Origin: Chlamydomonas sphaeroides
Lineage: Eukaryota; Chlorophyta; Chlorophyceae; Chlamydomonadales; Chlamydomonadaceae
Assembly (NCBI GenBank): GCA_001662425.1
Contig: BDDC01000961.1
Coordinates: 18,248-29,882, forward strand
Length of the DNA stretch: 11,635 bases
Reading direction: 5' to 3'
Shown here: positions 1-7,751 of the stretch, one piece after another
Numbering within the stretch: position 1 is the first letter of the stretch
Layout: every line of letters begins with the position of its first letter
Translations under genes and position numbers: made by a program
The notes under the pieces: generated by a model
What the model was told of the DNA's origin: nothing
Seen by the model: only the letters and a program-made list of their open reading frames with translations
Databases searched by the model: none

Positions 1-186
1 TGTTCGCTCCTTGTGACGCTCACAGCACTGCCACCTGACATGCCCTGCCACTAGCGCCGCGTCCTCGTCACCCGTAATGCCTGCGCCCGCACCCACCCGA
101 CCTCACGCCCCAGCCCGCAAGAGGACAAGCTGCGCCAAGGGTCGTCAACCTGCGCACTGACCTTGCCGACTCGTGCCGTGCCGCAG
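1..186 (+). other. 3' part of an upstream BUD13 intron
   Basis: This stretch leads into the first visible BUD13 exon through an acceptor ending gtgccgtgccgcag at 186. No conserved BUD13 peptide was seen in any frame here, so I read it as intron. A small exon near 110-135 cannot be excluded but has no support. Confidence 0.6.
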
Positions 187-1881
187 GAGGACGAGCGCGC
201 CAAGAAGCGCAAGCCGTCCATCTACGACGAGGACCAGAGCCTGGAGTGGCGCGGCGGCCTGGCGCAGAAGCGCGAGGCCGAGGAGCGGCGGAGGGCGATG
301 GAGGAGGAGGTGGGCGGAAGCGGGGAGGGGAGGGGAGGGCCAGGCGGGCGGGGCGGGGAGGGCCAGGCGGGGCATGAGGGCATCCTTCAGCTGGGAAGAG
401 GTGGGGGTGGCCGAGGAGCGGCGGAAGGCGATGGATGGGGCGACGGGGGACGCGGGGCGGCGGTGGTGTGGGAAGCCAGGGGAGGAGAGATGATGGCGGT
501 GGGAAGCCGCGTGTGGGCGTGAGGGCCGTGGGTCGTGCCCAACCTCCTGCGCGCGACTTCCTGTGCGATGTCCGTACGTGGCTGTGGCGGCGAGCAGTCG
601 GCACGTACGCTCATTGCCTCCTCACTCCTCCCGCGCCTCCCTCCAGGCCGCCAAGCCCTTTGCGCGCGCCTCGCTGGACGAGCAGCACGACGCCAGCCTG
701 AAGCACGCGGTGCGCTTCGGCGACCCCTTTGCGCACCTGGCGCGAAAGCGGCAGCGGGGGCCCGAGGCGGGCGCGGCGGCGCTCACCGAGCGCTACGACA
801 GCGAGGCGCTGGGCAAGAGCGGTGCGTGCCCCAGATTGTGTGGGTGCGCCTAGAGTGTAGGTGTGTCGTTTGCTGGGCAGCATCCCCACCCTGGGACCGC
901 TGCGACCGCGAGGCGCTGGTCAGGAGCGGTGCGTGCAGCGCGGGGGCATGGCGGTGGTGGCACCTACACTGCGGCCTCGTGCTGGCCCTGCAGCAGTGCA
1001 GACGGGCGGCCGCAGCAGCCGGCGGCTGCTCAGCCTGCTCCCGGGCCTCGGGTGGGCTTCACACAGCCGTGGCCCCGGGTGCACGCAGCGCGGCTTGGTG
1101 TGCCGCACGGCAGGGAATGCTGCTGGCGTGCTCCCGGGCCCCGTGGGGCTTCCCATGGCATCTGCCCTTGGCCGGCGCAGCGCGGGGCGGTGTGCCGCAC
1201 GACGTCATGCCCCGCCGGCTGCGGTCGCGCGCTGCCCGGTGGCCCACGCCACAAGTCCCTTGGCCGCTGCCCGGTGGCCCACGCCACAAGTCCCTTGGCC
1301 GCTGCCCGGTGGCCCACGCCACAAGTCCCTTGCCGCTGCCCCTCCCCGGCCCCTTGCGGGGTTGGTCCAGCGCGCTCACTGCCGTCCCACTGCACACCTC
1401 TCGACCCGACGCCCGGCCCCCTACCCACCCGCTCGCAGGCTTCAAGGTGCCGCAGGAGGTGCCGCCGCACAGCTGGCTCAAGCGCGGTGTGGCGGCGCCG
1501 GCCAACCGCTACAACATCCGCCCGGGCCGCCACTGGGACGGAGTCAACCGCAGCAACGGCTTCGAGGCGGAGCTGTTCAAGTGAGGCGGCCGTGGGCGTC
1601 GTGCGTTCCTAGTAGCTGCCGTCCAGCCGTAGATGCACCCGTGACAGGCCGAGCTGTGTTGATGAGGCGGCCGGCATGGTTCTGCCCGCCAACATACCAC
1701 ACAGCATCACACGCCCCCATCGCTGGCAGCCGACAGCCGACGACCTCGCATCCATGACCCATGCCCGCCACCACCCCCACCACCGCCAACACCCCACCCC
1801 ACCACCCCGCCCGCCAGGCACCAGAACCTGCGCGCCGCCAAGGAGCTGGAGGCGCGGCTGTGGAGCATGGGCGACATGTAG
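187..1881 (+). CDS. BUD13: BUD13-like pre-mRNA splicing factor, C-terminal 167 residues (5' part off window)
   Basis: BUD13 is a subunit of the RES (retention and splicing) complex, which joins the activated spliceosome in the nucleus and helps weak introns to be spliced. I read four exons: 187-309, 647-821, 1439-1580 and 1818-1881 (stop TAG). Introns are GT-AG, at phases 0, 1 and 2, and the frame stays open throughout. Family marks are the WRGGLAQKREAEERRRAM helix in the first exon, PFAR plus RFGDPFAHL in the second, PPHSWLKRG followed by NRYNIRPGRHWDGVNRSNGF in the third, and the terminal ELEARLWSMGDM, matching the family's C-terminal end (LWS-x-x-DM type). The acceptor at 185-186 shows that the gene starts further left. 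The N-terminal region that is usually low-complexity is absent here. I saw no TGTAA poly(A) signal for 2.5 kb downstream, so the 3' end is undefined. Identity is near certain from the C-terminal motif; exact splice sites are inferred. Confidence 0.93.
276..435 (+). repeat. Relic copy of the exon 187-309 3' end inside the next intron
   Basis: The 27-bp stretch 276-302, which encodes the AEERRRAM part of BUD13, recurs at 409-435 inside the following intron with one difference (26/27). The copy keeps a frame reading VAEERRKAMDG, but the nearest upstream AG (388-390) does not put that frame in phase with the gene. It is therefore more likely a decayed duplication than an alternative exon. Confidence 0.8.
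793..936 (+). repeat. Duplicated exon end with splice donor, 107 bp apart
   Basis: The end of the second BUD13 exon together with its donor (793-829) is repeated at 900-936 in the intron, with 33 of 37 positions identical. Both copies carry the donor string agcggtgcgtgc. Extending the exon from 821 meets a stop at 851-853, so use of the second donor would not give a full-length protein. Confidence 0.8.
1038..1222 (+). repeat. Diverged tandem duplication, about 92-bp period, in BUD13 intron
   Basis: Two diverged blocks start with ctcccgggcc at 1038 and 1131, and each continues to ggtgtgccgcac (1097 and 1189). The first anchors are 93 bp apart and the second 92 bp. The middles differ considerably, so this is an old duplication within the intron. 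Confidence 0.6.
1231..1340 (+). repeat. 35-bp tandem array, about 3 copies, in BUD13 intron
   Basis: Units begin gctgcccggtggcccacgcc at 1231, 1266 and 1301. The third unit loses one G and runs into a partial fourth. The first two full units are near identical, so this is a recent minisatellite in the 617-bp intron, lying about 100 bp before its acceptor. Confidence 0.95.
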
Positions 1882-2141
1882 GGGGGATGCGGGCCTGCGG
1901 CGGTGGGGGTGGCGGCGAGGGAAGGGCACGGCCCCGGGTACGGCGGCATGCTGGACTGCTGGCTGTGCATGGTGGCTGGGCCGTCGGGCCCCGACTCACC
2001 GTGCTGCCGCTTGTCGGGGGACCGCGTCCATGTCGCCCGCTGGCCGTCTCCACCCCATGTCGGGGACTGGGGCCGCCGGGCGCTCGCATCGCGGTGCGGT
2101 GCGCGGCGGTGTGGGCGGGGCGGGGCCGGCAGCGAGAGCGG

Positions 2142-2228
2142 GTGTGGGCGGCTGTTGCTGCTGTTGTTCATGCCAGACGTGTGGGCGGCTGTTGCTGCTG
2201 TTGTTCATGTCGGACGGGTGTGCGGCTG
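2142..2228. repeat. 37-bp tandem duplication with a partial third unit
   Basis: Units start gtgtgggcggctgttgctgc at 2142 and 2179, followed by a partial unit near 2216-2228. Each contains a GTTGCTGCTGTTGTTCATG core, a CTG-like trinucleotide run that could fold back weakly. Confidence 0.9.
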
Positions 2229-2762
2229 TGGGGCCTCGGCCCTGGCTGGCCGAGGAGCCGCGTGCGCCGCGGAGTCGCTTCGATCGCAGGGGCTGGGCGG
2301 GTGCGAGGTGCGCGGTGTTTGCACCGCGGGGGGAGGGCGGCAGGAGGCCGTGCGCGTGGCATGTGATGCGCCCGCTTGGCATGCGCCCACGTGGCGGGGG
2401 CAGGGCGACACGCTTGCTCGCATGCTGGCTGAGCACGCGCCCAAGCATCACTGGGGCTACTGCGTGGGTGGGTGGGCGGCCTCGTGGTGCGCCCAGCTGT
2501 TGCTGCCGTGGTCGCGCTGACCTGCGCTCGGGCCTTGGGCCTGGGTCCGTCATCCGCCTTGCAGCTATGTGATGGGCGTGTGCGCCGCGGTTGCCGTGGC
2601 AGCACTTGAATGAGCTGCACTGGCTCAGAGTAAGAGCGTTGCAGATGCGTACACGTGAACCAGATGGGGGCAACATGCGCTCGCGCGGCGCTTGCCAGCC
2701 GTCGAGCCTCGAGAGGCGTGCCGACCAGGCTGTGTCGATGCTAGCACGACCGAGTATTACTA

Positions 2763-2767
2763 TTACA
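2763..2767 (-). promoter_or_regulatory. Possible TGTAA poly(A) signal
   Basis: TGTAA on the minus strand, three bases past the stop of the possible terminal exon above, in a local AT-rich patch. TGTAA is the common poly(A) signal of Chlamydomonas-type algae. A five-base match is weak alone. Confidence 0.3.
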
Positions 2768-2769
2768 GT

Positions 2770-2893
2770 TTATTTGGCGATGCTGCCCAGGGCCGCGAGC
2801 TTGCTACGCCCCTGGGTGCACATGCACGGTTGGGCTGTCGCCAGGACGACATCAGCCAGCAGGTTTTCGCACGTACCCTCCACGCTGGTTCTG
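2770..2893 (-). CDS. Possible terminal exon of a convergent minus-strand gene, function unknown
   Basis: Reading leftwards from a good acceptor (pyrimidine-rich gttgtcctcttactgcag, ending at 2894), an open stretch of about 40 codons runs to TAA at 2772-2770. It contains the peptides VEGTCENLLADVVLATAQ and QGRSKLAALGSIAK. It has no family match that I know. TGTAA, the usual green-algal poly(A) signal, lies at 2767-2763, directly after the stop; that supports a gene end, although the implied 3' UTR would be unusually short. I found no upstream exon in the next 1.9 kb, so this may equally be a chance frame or a remnant. If real, the gene is tail-to-tail with BUD13. Confidence 0.3.
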
Positions 2894-2919
2894 CAGTAAG
2901 AGGACAACACCAGGAGCCA

Positions 2920-2954
2920 CACCAGGGGGGACGCCAGGGGGGACACCGGGGGAG
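2920..2954. repeat. 12-bp G-rich repeat, 3 copies
   Basis: Units CACCAGGGGGGA (2920), CGCCAGGGGGGA (2932) and CACCGGGGGAG (2944) follow head to tail. Three G-runs of five or six sit within 35 bp. Confidence 0.85.
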
Positions 2955-3079
2955 CCCTCCCATCCATGCGAGACACCACACGCCCCGCGATGGTGGGCAA
3001 CCGTGCGTGACTAGGAGCACAGCGTCCACTGCGCGTTGCTCTAGCATCAAGACAAACGCGAACAGCGCTGGCTTGCGTG

Positions 3080-3480
3080 CTTTGGCGCTTGAAGGCCCCT
3101 CCCACCCACCCACCCACGGGCTTGAGCCAGGCAAACACGCGGGCTTGAGCAAGCGTGCTCACTATTATTGCACCACGCTTCCCCACACGCACATACTCGC
3201 GCGTATGTAGATATGGACACGCCCGGCCGCCGGCCTTCTTACGCACTTGAACGCAACCCACACACGACCACACATACACGGCCGGCCGTCGCCGCTTGAA
3301 GCCCACACACGCTCGCACACAACAGCGTCCAACGCCGGCTTAAGTACCAAGGTGCTTGGAAACGCGCAGACGCATACATAGGTTGCCATGCCACGGTCGG
3401 CCTTCGCTCACACAGCCCATGACCACGCACGGCGAGCGAGCCCAGCCCGGCCTTCATATTCTTACGTGCGCCGCAGCCGC
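3080..3480. repeat. Diverged repeat block with recurring CTTGA and GGCCGGCC pieces
   Basis: The pieces GCCGGCCTTC, TTCTTACG, CACACACG and a CTTGAA/CTTGAG core recur at uneven spacing, for example at 3230-3281 and 3281-3325, with fragments near 3086, 3119, 3142 and 3449-3470. The copies are too diverged to set a clean period. It looks like a degraded minisatellite or an old mobile-element remnant. Confidence 0.4.
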
Positions 3481-4256
3481 TTGCACCACAGCGGTGGTAC
3501 GTGCGATACGCGCGCCAACGCGGGACCTGCGGATCCAATGCAACGCTAGCGGCGAGCATGCAAGCGACCCTGAAACTCAACGCCTTATGACGGCGGCCGT
3601 ACATGGCCGTACCGCAATTGAGGAATGACTGTTAGCGGGTGTGGCACCGTTGGAGTACCTCGACGCCCTGCTCGACACCTGAACCTGCACCTCTTGACGC
3701 TGTCCTCCTCCACCCTCCGCCACCCTCCTTGGCCCTGCCCTCCACCTCCTCCAACCACCCTCACCATCCCCCCCCACAACCACTTGCCCCCACCAACCGT
3801 GGAGCGGGAGCGCGCAGCAGCACATCCGCTGGCCGCCGCGCGCAGTGCAACAGTGCCGCCGGCCTTGTACTTGACGCAACAGCTATAGTGTTAGCTAGCA
3901 CGCGCCCAGCTACGGCGCGCCCCAACACGCCATTGGCGTCCGCGTCCAAACTGCAACGCCCGGCTCCAACAAACGGCCGCCCAGCTCTGCCAACGTACCC
4001 AGGCCCAACACACACCGATCATATGAGACACGCGCAACGGGCATGTTTGCCGGCCGCCCTTGAATGGCATCACCTGTCGTACTTGTACTTGTCATCTCTG
4101 CTCGAACAAACGAACCCCACCAGGGCACTACTGGCAATGCGTCTTCCGCGCCCAGGACCTTGCAGCGCCGACTCCCCCACCGGCCGGCGAGCCACGACCC
4201 AACGCTGGCCGGCAGGCGGGGCGTAGCAAAGGCGCAAGGGCTGCTATGCACATACG

Positions 4257-4275
4257 CAGCAGCAACAGCAGCAGC
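4257..4275. repeat. CAG-type microsatellite
   Basis: An interrupted run of CAG triplets (CAGCAGCAACAGCAGCAGC) in noncoding sequence. Confidence 0.85.
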
Positions 4276-4819
4276 GCATACAAGTAGCTAGGTCGCGGCT
4301 GCGACTCGGCGCGATCGCAACCCAATTAGCGCCACCACCGATGCGGCCCGCTCCTGTGTGTGCGTAAAGCGCGCCGTGGCTTTATGTGTCGCGATGCTTT
4401 ATTGCCCCTCGTCAGGAGAGTGCTGTGGACATGCTAAGCAACCAAGGTACCGCGACCCCCTACCGCGACGGGGTGCTCTCTGAAGGACCGCCGCCGCGGG
4501 CCCCAGAAAAGGCGCATCACCGCTGCGCTCCCGCCTGCGGCCGCGCCGCGCCGTGCCACACTGGCAGGCGCTCGCGGCCCGGTAACGCCACCACCCACAC
4601 AGTCAAAGCCACAGCCGCGAGACAGGCGGCGCATCGTAACCTCCTCTACTTTGGGGACACGTACCGTGGCCCGCAAGGTTTGGGCGCACGGGCAGCTGCC
4701 AGCTGACGTGTGCGGCATCCGGCCGAGCCGGGCGGTGCGCCGTTCCGGCCACCGCGCAGCGCCGGGTGGCGGCGGCGTGCGGGGTGCCGGGTGGCAGCAC
4801 TGCCGCCCGGCGCACTCGC

Positions 4820-6556
4820 TCAGGCGCAAGATAGGCGGCGCCGTGCGCTGGGCGCCAGCGCCTCCTCGCCCAGCTCTGCCAGGATGAGCTCCTCCTGCAG
4901 GGGCAGCCCAGCGGCGGGCGGGCAGGGGCTCGTGAGGCTGCGGCATGGCCCACTGCCGTACACATCATGTGGTTGCCGTACACAACAGGTCGCGGCCGCG
5001 GGCCATTCATCACCAGCAGCTCGACCCGTGGCATGAGGCCATGTCACAAACAATACTTGAAATCAACCTTCGTAGGATCATACGTTTTACGTAACATATA
5101 GAATCACACGTCACAGCCTGCACCAGGTCCGCCATGCGTCGCACCAGGTCGCATCCGTAGCTGTTGAGCAGCAGCTCGCTGGCCTGCTCCGGCCGTAGCG
5201 CGCCCGAGCTCAGCGCGCAGTCGATGCGCGCCAGCAGCGCGTCGTCAACCGCCGCAGCGCCCGACACGCTGCTGCGCGCCGAGCGCATGCCGGCATGCGG
5301 CCCGCTGCGCGGTGGCAGCGCGGGAGCGTCGCCGGGCGGCGGCGTGGTGGCGGCGATGCTGCGCCGCGCGAGCAGCGTGGCGCTCGAGGCGAGCGTGCTG
5401 GCCGAGTCGCGGGAGGCCAGCAGCGCGTGCAGCTCGGATGGCGGCAGCGGGTCGGCGGCGCCGGCGGCGGCGGCGCCACCGACAGCTGTAGCCGCCAGGG
5501 CGGCCTCGCCCAGCTCCTCGCGTAGCAAGCCCTCCTGATGGAGGGTTGCGGCCGGCCCGGCGATGGCAGCAGTGGGCGCGCGTTGCAAGACGCTCCCGCA
5601 AGGCCGGAGGAAAGGCCTCAGGCGTGCGCTGCGCGGCATCGATCCTGGCGCGTGTCGGGTCGGGTCGTGTCCGGCCTCGTTCTCACCAGGTCGCACCCGA
5701 ACGAACCGAGCAGCCGCGTGGCCTCCTCCGGCTGCAGCGCGCCGCTGCTTAGCGCCTGCGTGCACCAGGAACACACGACACATACCTAACACTGGAACAT
5801 ACTTCGTCGGTATGCAGGCAGCGATGCTTCTTGCCGGATGGCCGTTGGCCGTGTCGCCGGCCCCCGCCATCGCAACCAGGCTGACGCCAACATGCCGACC
5901 CCCCAAAACCCCCACCTGATCGATCCGGCTCATCAGGGTGGTGTCGGCGCGTGCCGGCTGCTGCGGCGCTGGCGCGTCGCGCTCTGTAATGGTGGCGACG
6001 CCGGATGTCGACTTGCTGGCCGCTCTGACCGCTGTCACGGAGGCCGAGCGCAGCGCGTCACTAGCGCCAGAGGCAGCCGAGAGGCTACGCTGCGGCTGGA
6101 AGCTGCGCGGGTCCAAGGCGGCGGGCACTCCTGGTGCATTCTCGCGCGTGCGGGCTGGAGAGGTTGCGCACAGGCTTTGCGCTGGGTTTGGCGGGTGCGG
6201 CACGCGGGCGTTGGTGTCAGAGCGGGATGCGCGCTGCCGTTGCGCCACGCTGCTTAATGACTTGTAATGCGTTGTTGTCTGCGGCAAGGGCAGCAGGCAG
6301 GTGAGGCGAAGCGCTGATGTGACCTGTTGAAGCAACAACTTACAGACTTGCGCGCATGCGCATGCGCACGCGCTTCGTGCAGCAAACGGCGTTGCGCTTG
6401 CAGCACGGCCGGCGTCAGAGTGGTGTCGCCAAAGTGCTGCAGTCCGAAAATCGTCGCCGCAAACACGCACAGCCCCACAACCAGAATGCAGACACCTAGG
6501 ATGATTGCGATGGCCTCCGATGCTTGCGCTGAGCCGCTGGCTGCTCCAGCACTCAT
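4820..6556 (-). CDS. Predicted single-pass membrane protein with a duplicated ~45-residue module, unknown family
   Basis: I reconstruct five exons: 6556-6344, 6278-5916, 5755-5687, 5534-5145 and 4894-4820 (stop TGA), giving 369 residues. Introns are 65, 160, 152 and 250 bp, all GT-AG and all phase 0. Residues 1-13 are small and polar; residues about 14-40 form one hydrophobic helix (AIAIILGVCILVVGLCVF). A low-complexity Ser/Ala/Pro-rich stretch follows to about 184. Then comes module 1 (about 185-229), an Ala/Pro/Ser linker, and module 2 (about 314-359). Shared core: RID-x-ALSSGAL-x-PE, LL, S-x-GCDL, then E-x-L...ELGE-x-ALA. An intron splits both modules exactly after GCDL, and the peptide after each acceptor matches (EGLLREELGEAALA and EELILAELGEEALA), which strongly supports the splicing. 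The start ATG is the one just before the hydrophobic helix; an in-frame upstream ATG near 6613 would make the N-terminus longer. It likely sits in a membrane with the modules on one side. The module vaguely recalls short SHOCT-like helical segments, but I do not assign it to that family. Confidence 0.75.
4895..5144 (-). other. Last intron of the membrane-protein gene, with an AT-rich island
   Basis: Donor gtgcga at 5144, acceptor gcccctgcag ending at 4895. A second candidate donor (again GACCTG|GTG) lies 18 bp further in and would add six in-frame residues. Positions about 5043-5105 are clearly AT-rich against the high-GC surroundings. If the intron is retained, the frame stays open to a stop at 5012-5010, giving a different C-terminus. 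Confidence 0.6.
5284..5299. repeat. 16-bp perfect palindrome in exon 4
   Basis: CGCATGCCGGCATGCG reads the same on both strands. It lies within the linker-coding part of the membrane-protein gene; whether it has any role is unknown. Confidence 0.85.
6349..6373. repeat. 25-bp alternating purine-pyrimidine tract at exon 1 end
   Basis: Every step from 6349 to 6373 alternates purine and pyrimidine, made of GC, CA and TG dinucleotides, which is the composition that favours Z-DNA. It encodes the RAHAHAR stretch just before the first splice donor of the membrane-protein gene. Confidence 0.8.
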
Positions 6557-6644
6557 CGTTAGGCAAGGAAAAGAAACGTCGTGCTGTAAGTAGGCAGTAG
6601 TGCAATATCCCAATCTGACTTAATGGTGACGCGAAAGAGGGTTC

Positions 6645-6656
6645 TATGTATAGGAG
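6645..6656 (-). promoter_or_regulatory. Weak TATA-like element upstream of the membrane-protein gene
   Basis: Minus-strand CTATACATAG lies about 90-100 bp before the start codon at 6556, in a lower-GC stretch. It is the only TATA-like string nearby. Position and sequence are only loosely suitable. Confidence 0.2.
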
Positions 6657-6684
6657 CATCGTACGGAGACGTTGAAGTACACGC

Positions 6685-6702
6685 GCGACTCGACTTAGTC
6701 GC
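6685..6702. repeat. Small perfect hairpin
   Basis: GCGACT (6685-6690) pairs with AGTCGC (6697-6702) across a six-base loop. It overlaps the TAA of the open frame described next. In a eukaryote this is not expected to act as a simple terminator. Confidence 0.5.
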
Positions 6703-6865
6703 TCGCGCCAAGCTCCTTTTCAATCCTTTCAGCCACGACCTTATTGACCGCTACCTCTGCCAGGCAGATTGAGCCACCGTCGACGGGGTGGCTCAGTCCC
6801 CCCGCCAACTGCAGCGCAGCGGGTGCTTCCCCGCTTACCGACGGCCACCCAGCCCGCCAAGTTAT
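6695..6865 (-). CDS. Possible terminal exon or gene remnant, function unknown
   Basis: An open frame of 56 codons without an ATG ends at TAA (6697-6695). Its last part, including AEVAVNKVVAERIEKELG, looks like a natural amphipathic helix rather than a chance translation. Codons here (AAT, AGG, ATT, GAA) are less GC-rich than in the BUD13 exons. A candidate acceptor (gctgcgctgcag) falls inside the frame in phase, just before LAGGLSHPVDGG. No donor exon was found upstream, and the neighbouring frame also stays open, so this may be a remnant of a gene or mobile element. It ends only about 140 bp before the start of the membrane-protein gene. Confidence 0.22.
   Translation of the reverse strand: MTWRAGWPSVSGEAPAALQLAGGLSHPVDGGSICLAEVAVNKVVAERIEKELGASD
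6770..6795. repeat. Inverted repeat, 9-bp arms
   Basis: TGAGCCACC (6770-6778) pairs with GGTGGCTCA (6787-6795) around GTCGACGG, which itself can fold further. The stem lies within the possible coding frame 6695-6865. Confidence 0.8.
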
Positions 6866-7721
6866 TCAAGCCTTCTTCATCTTCTTTTGTAATCGGTCGG
6901 ATGACTTGGGCGACCTGGGTGACAAAGACCCAATCCCTGGCGCCAAGTGACGGCCGACGTATCGTCGCGCCACGGCGCAACGGTGGCAGCGGCGCGGCAG
7001 CCCGCCCGACGCCTCATAGCCGCAATGGAGGGTCGGGTGTGTCCCCATTCATTCGTATCCCACAAAAAGGGTGCCGCGGCGGTGTGCGCAACACGTGGCC
7101 TGCGGCGCCTAACCCTTCATGCGCCTTGGGGCGGTGCGGGTTGCGGCCCATCCGCCACCCTGCCCCTTACCCAAGTTCCCCTGCCCCATATGCCGCCCCC
7201 GCCACCCAACCTGCTACGGCAGCAGGCCTGGCCGCCACAAGATACATGCTGGTCCGTCCCCGGCGCCGCAGGGGCAGCACGAGAATACTGGAGCTCCGCA
7301 GTATGCGTACTGTCCTGCCTCCCACCCACTCTGCCCCCATGTCCCAACGCGGCCCCGCCTACCCACGCACTTCTCCGTGCCGCTGAGTGGGCTGGTTGGA
7401 TGACGGGATGTCTCGCGGTTGGCTGCTCCCTCCAGGGAGCGCCGCGGGGTCTGAAGGGGTCGATTGCACCCGCCTTGGCTGCCATGGCTGCTTGCGCGCA
7501 TGAGCACACGCTGTAGTGCGCCATTACTAATCCCGTGTAGCAGAACGTGCAGAACGTGCAGAACGTGCAGAACGCGATGAGGCCGGCATGCCGCACGGCG
7601 TATGACGCAACGCGGCACGTGACAGCCCACGCTGATTCTTCACTCCAAGCGCAACGTGGCGTAACACGTGTAACGCGCCTGCAGCGCGCCCTTACTCATG
7701 TGCCCCTCGTCGTAGTGCGCC
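6866..7721. other. About 850 bp without a supported gene
   Basis: Open frames of 60-190 codons exist on both strands but overlap each other and have no motifs or supported splice structure. The stretch holds a 9-bp tandem repeat (7541-7576) and half of a 31-bp duplication (7690-7751). A plus-strand TGTAA at about 6887 and another at about 7667 belong to no identified gene. Confidence 0.45.
7541..7576. repeat. 9-bp tandem repeat, 4 copies
   Basis: CAGAACGTG begins at 7541, 7550 and 7559, and a final CAGAACGCG at 7568. Confidence 0.95.
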
Positions 7722-7751
7722 CTAACGCATGTTCCCCTCGCCGTAGTGCTC
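7690..7751. repeat. 31-bp tandem duplication across a stop codon
   Basis: Two diverged 31-bp units (7690-7720 and 7721-7751). On the minus strand each carries CACTACG(G/A)CGAGGGG(A/C)ACATG. Because 31 is not a multiple of three, the two copies read in different frames, and the first ends the upstream coding frame at TAG (7724-7722). Confidence 0.85.

Larger units (their letters stand above)
1882..2769. other. BUD13 3' flank / intergenic, no gene seen
   Basis: No open frame here has family motifs or a supported exon structure; the longer frames are high-GC chance openings. The stretch holds the BUD13 3' UTR of unknown length, a 37-bp tandem repeat at 2142-2228, and a drop in GC near 2750-2775. 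I found no plus-strand TGTAA signal. Confidence 0.5.
2894..4819. other. About 1.9 kb without a supported gene
   Basis: Both strands were read. Open frames of up to about 195 codons occur but lack motifs, plausible splice structure or coding-like composition. Contents: a 12-bp repeat (2920-2954), a CACCC run near 3100-3118, a diverged repeat block (about 3080-3480), a C-rich pyrimidine tract (about 3700-3800), a CAG-like microsatellite (4257-4275), and the unknown-length 3' UTR of the minus-strand gene that ends at 4820. Confidence 0.5.

Noticed and set aside
535..1584. 349-codon plus-strand open frame
   Set aside because: It runs across BUD13 exons in other frames and through two introns. 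Only its last part (1439-1580) is in the real frame. The rest is a chance opening in high-GC sequence.
4434..5034. Minus-strand frames of 143-170 codons around the last exon of the membrane protein
   Set aside because: Arg/Pro/Ala-rich with no motif. They overlap the well-supported last exon in other frames.
5010..6659. Single 549-codon minus-strand open frame
   Set aside because: It keeps several introns. The first exon of the gene is in another frame, and the module comparison shows that introns are removed after RIDQ, GCDL and GCDL.
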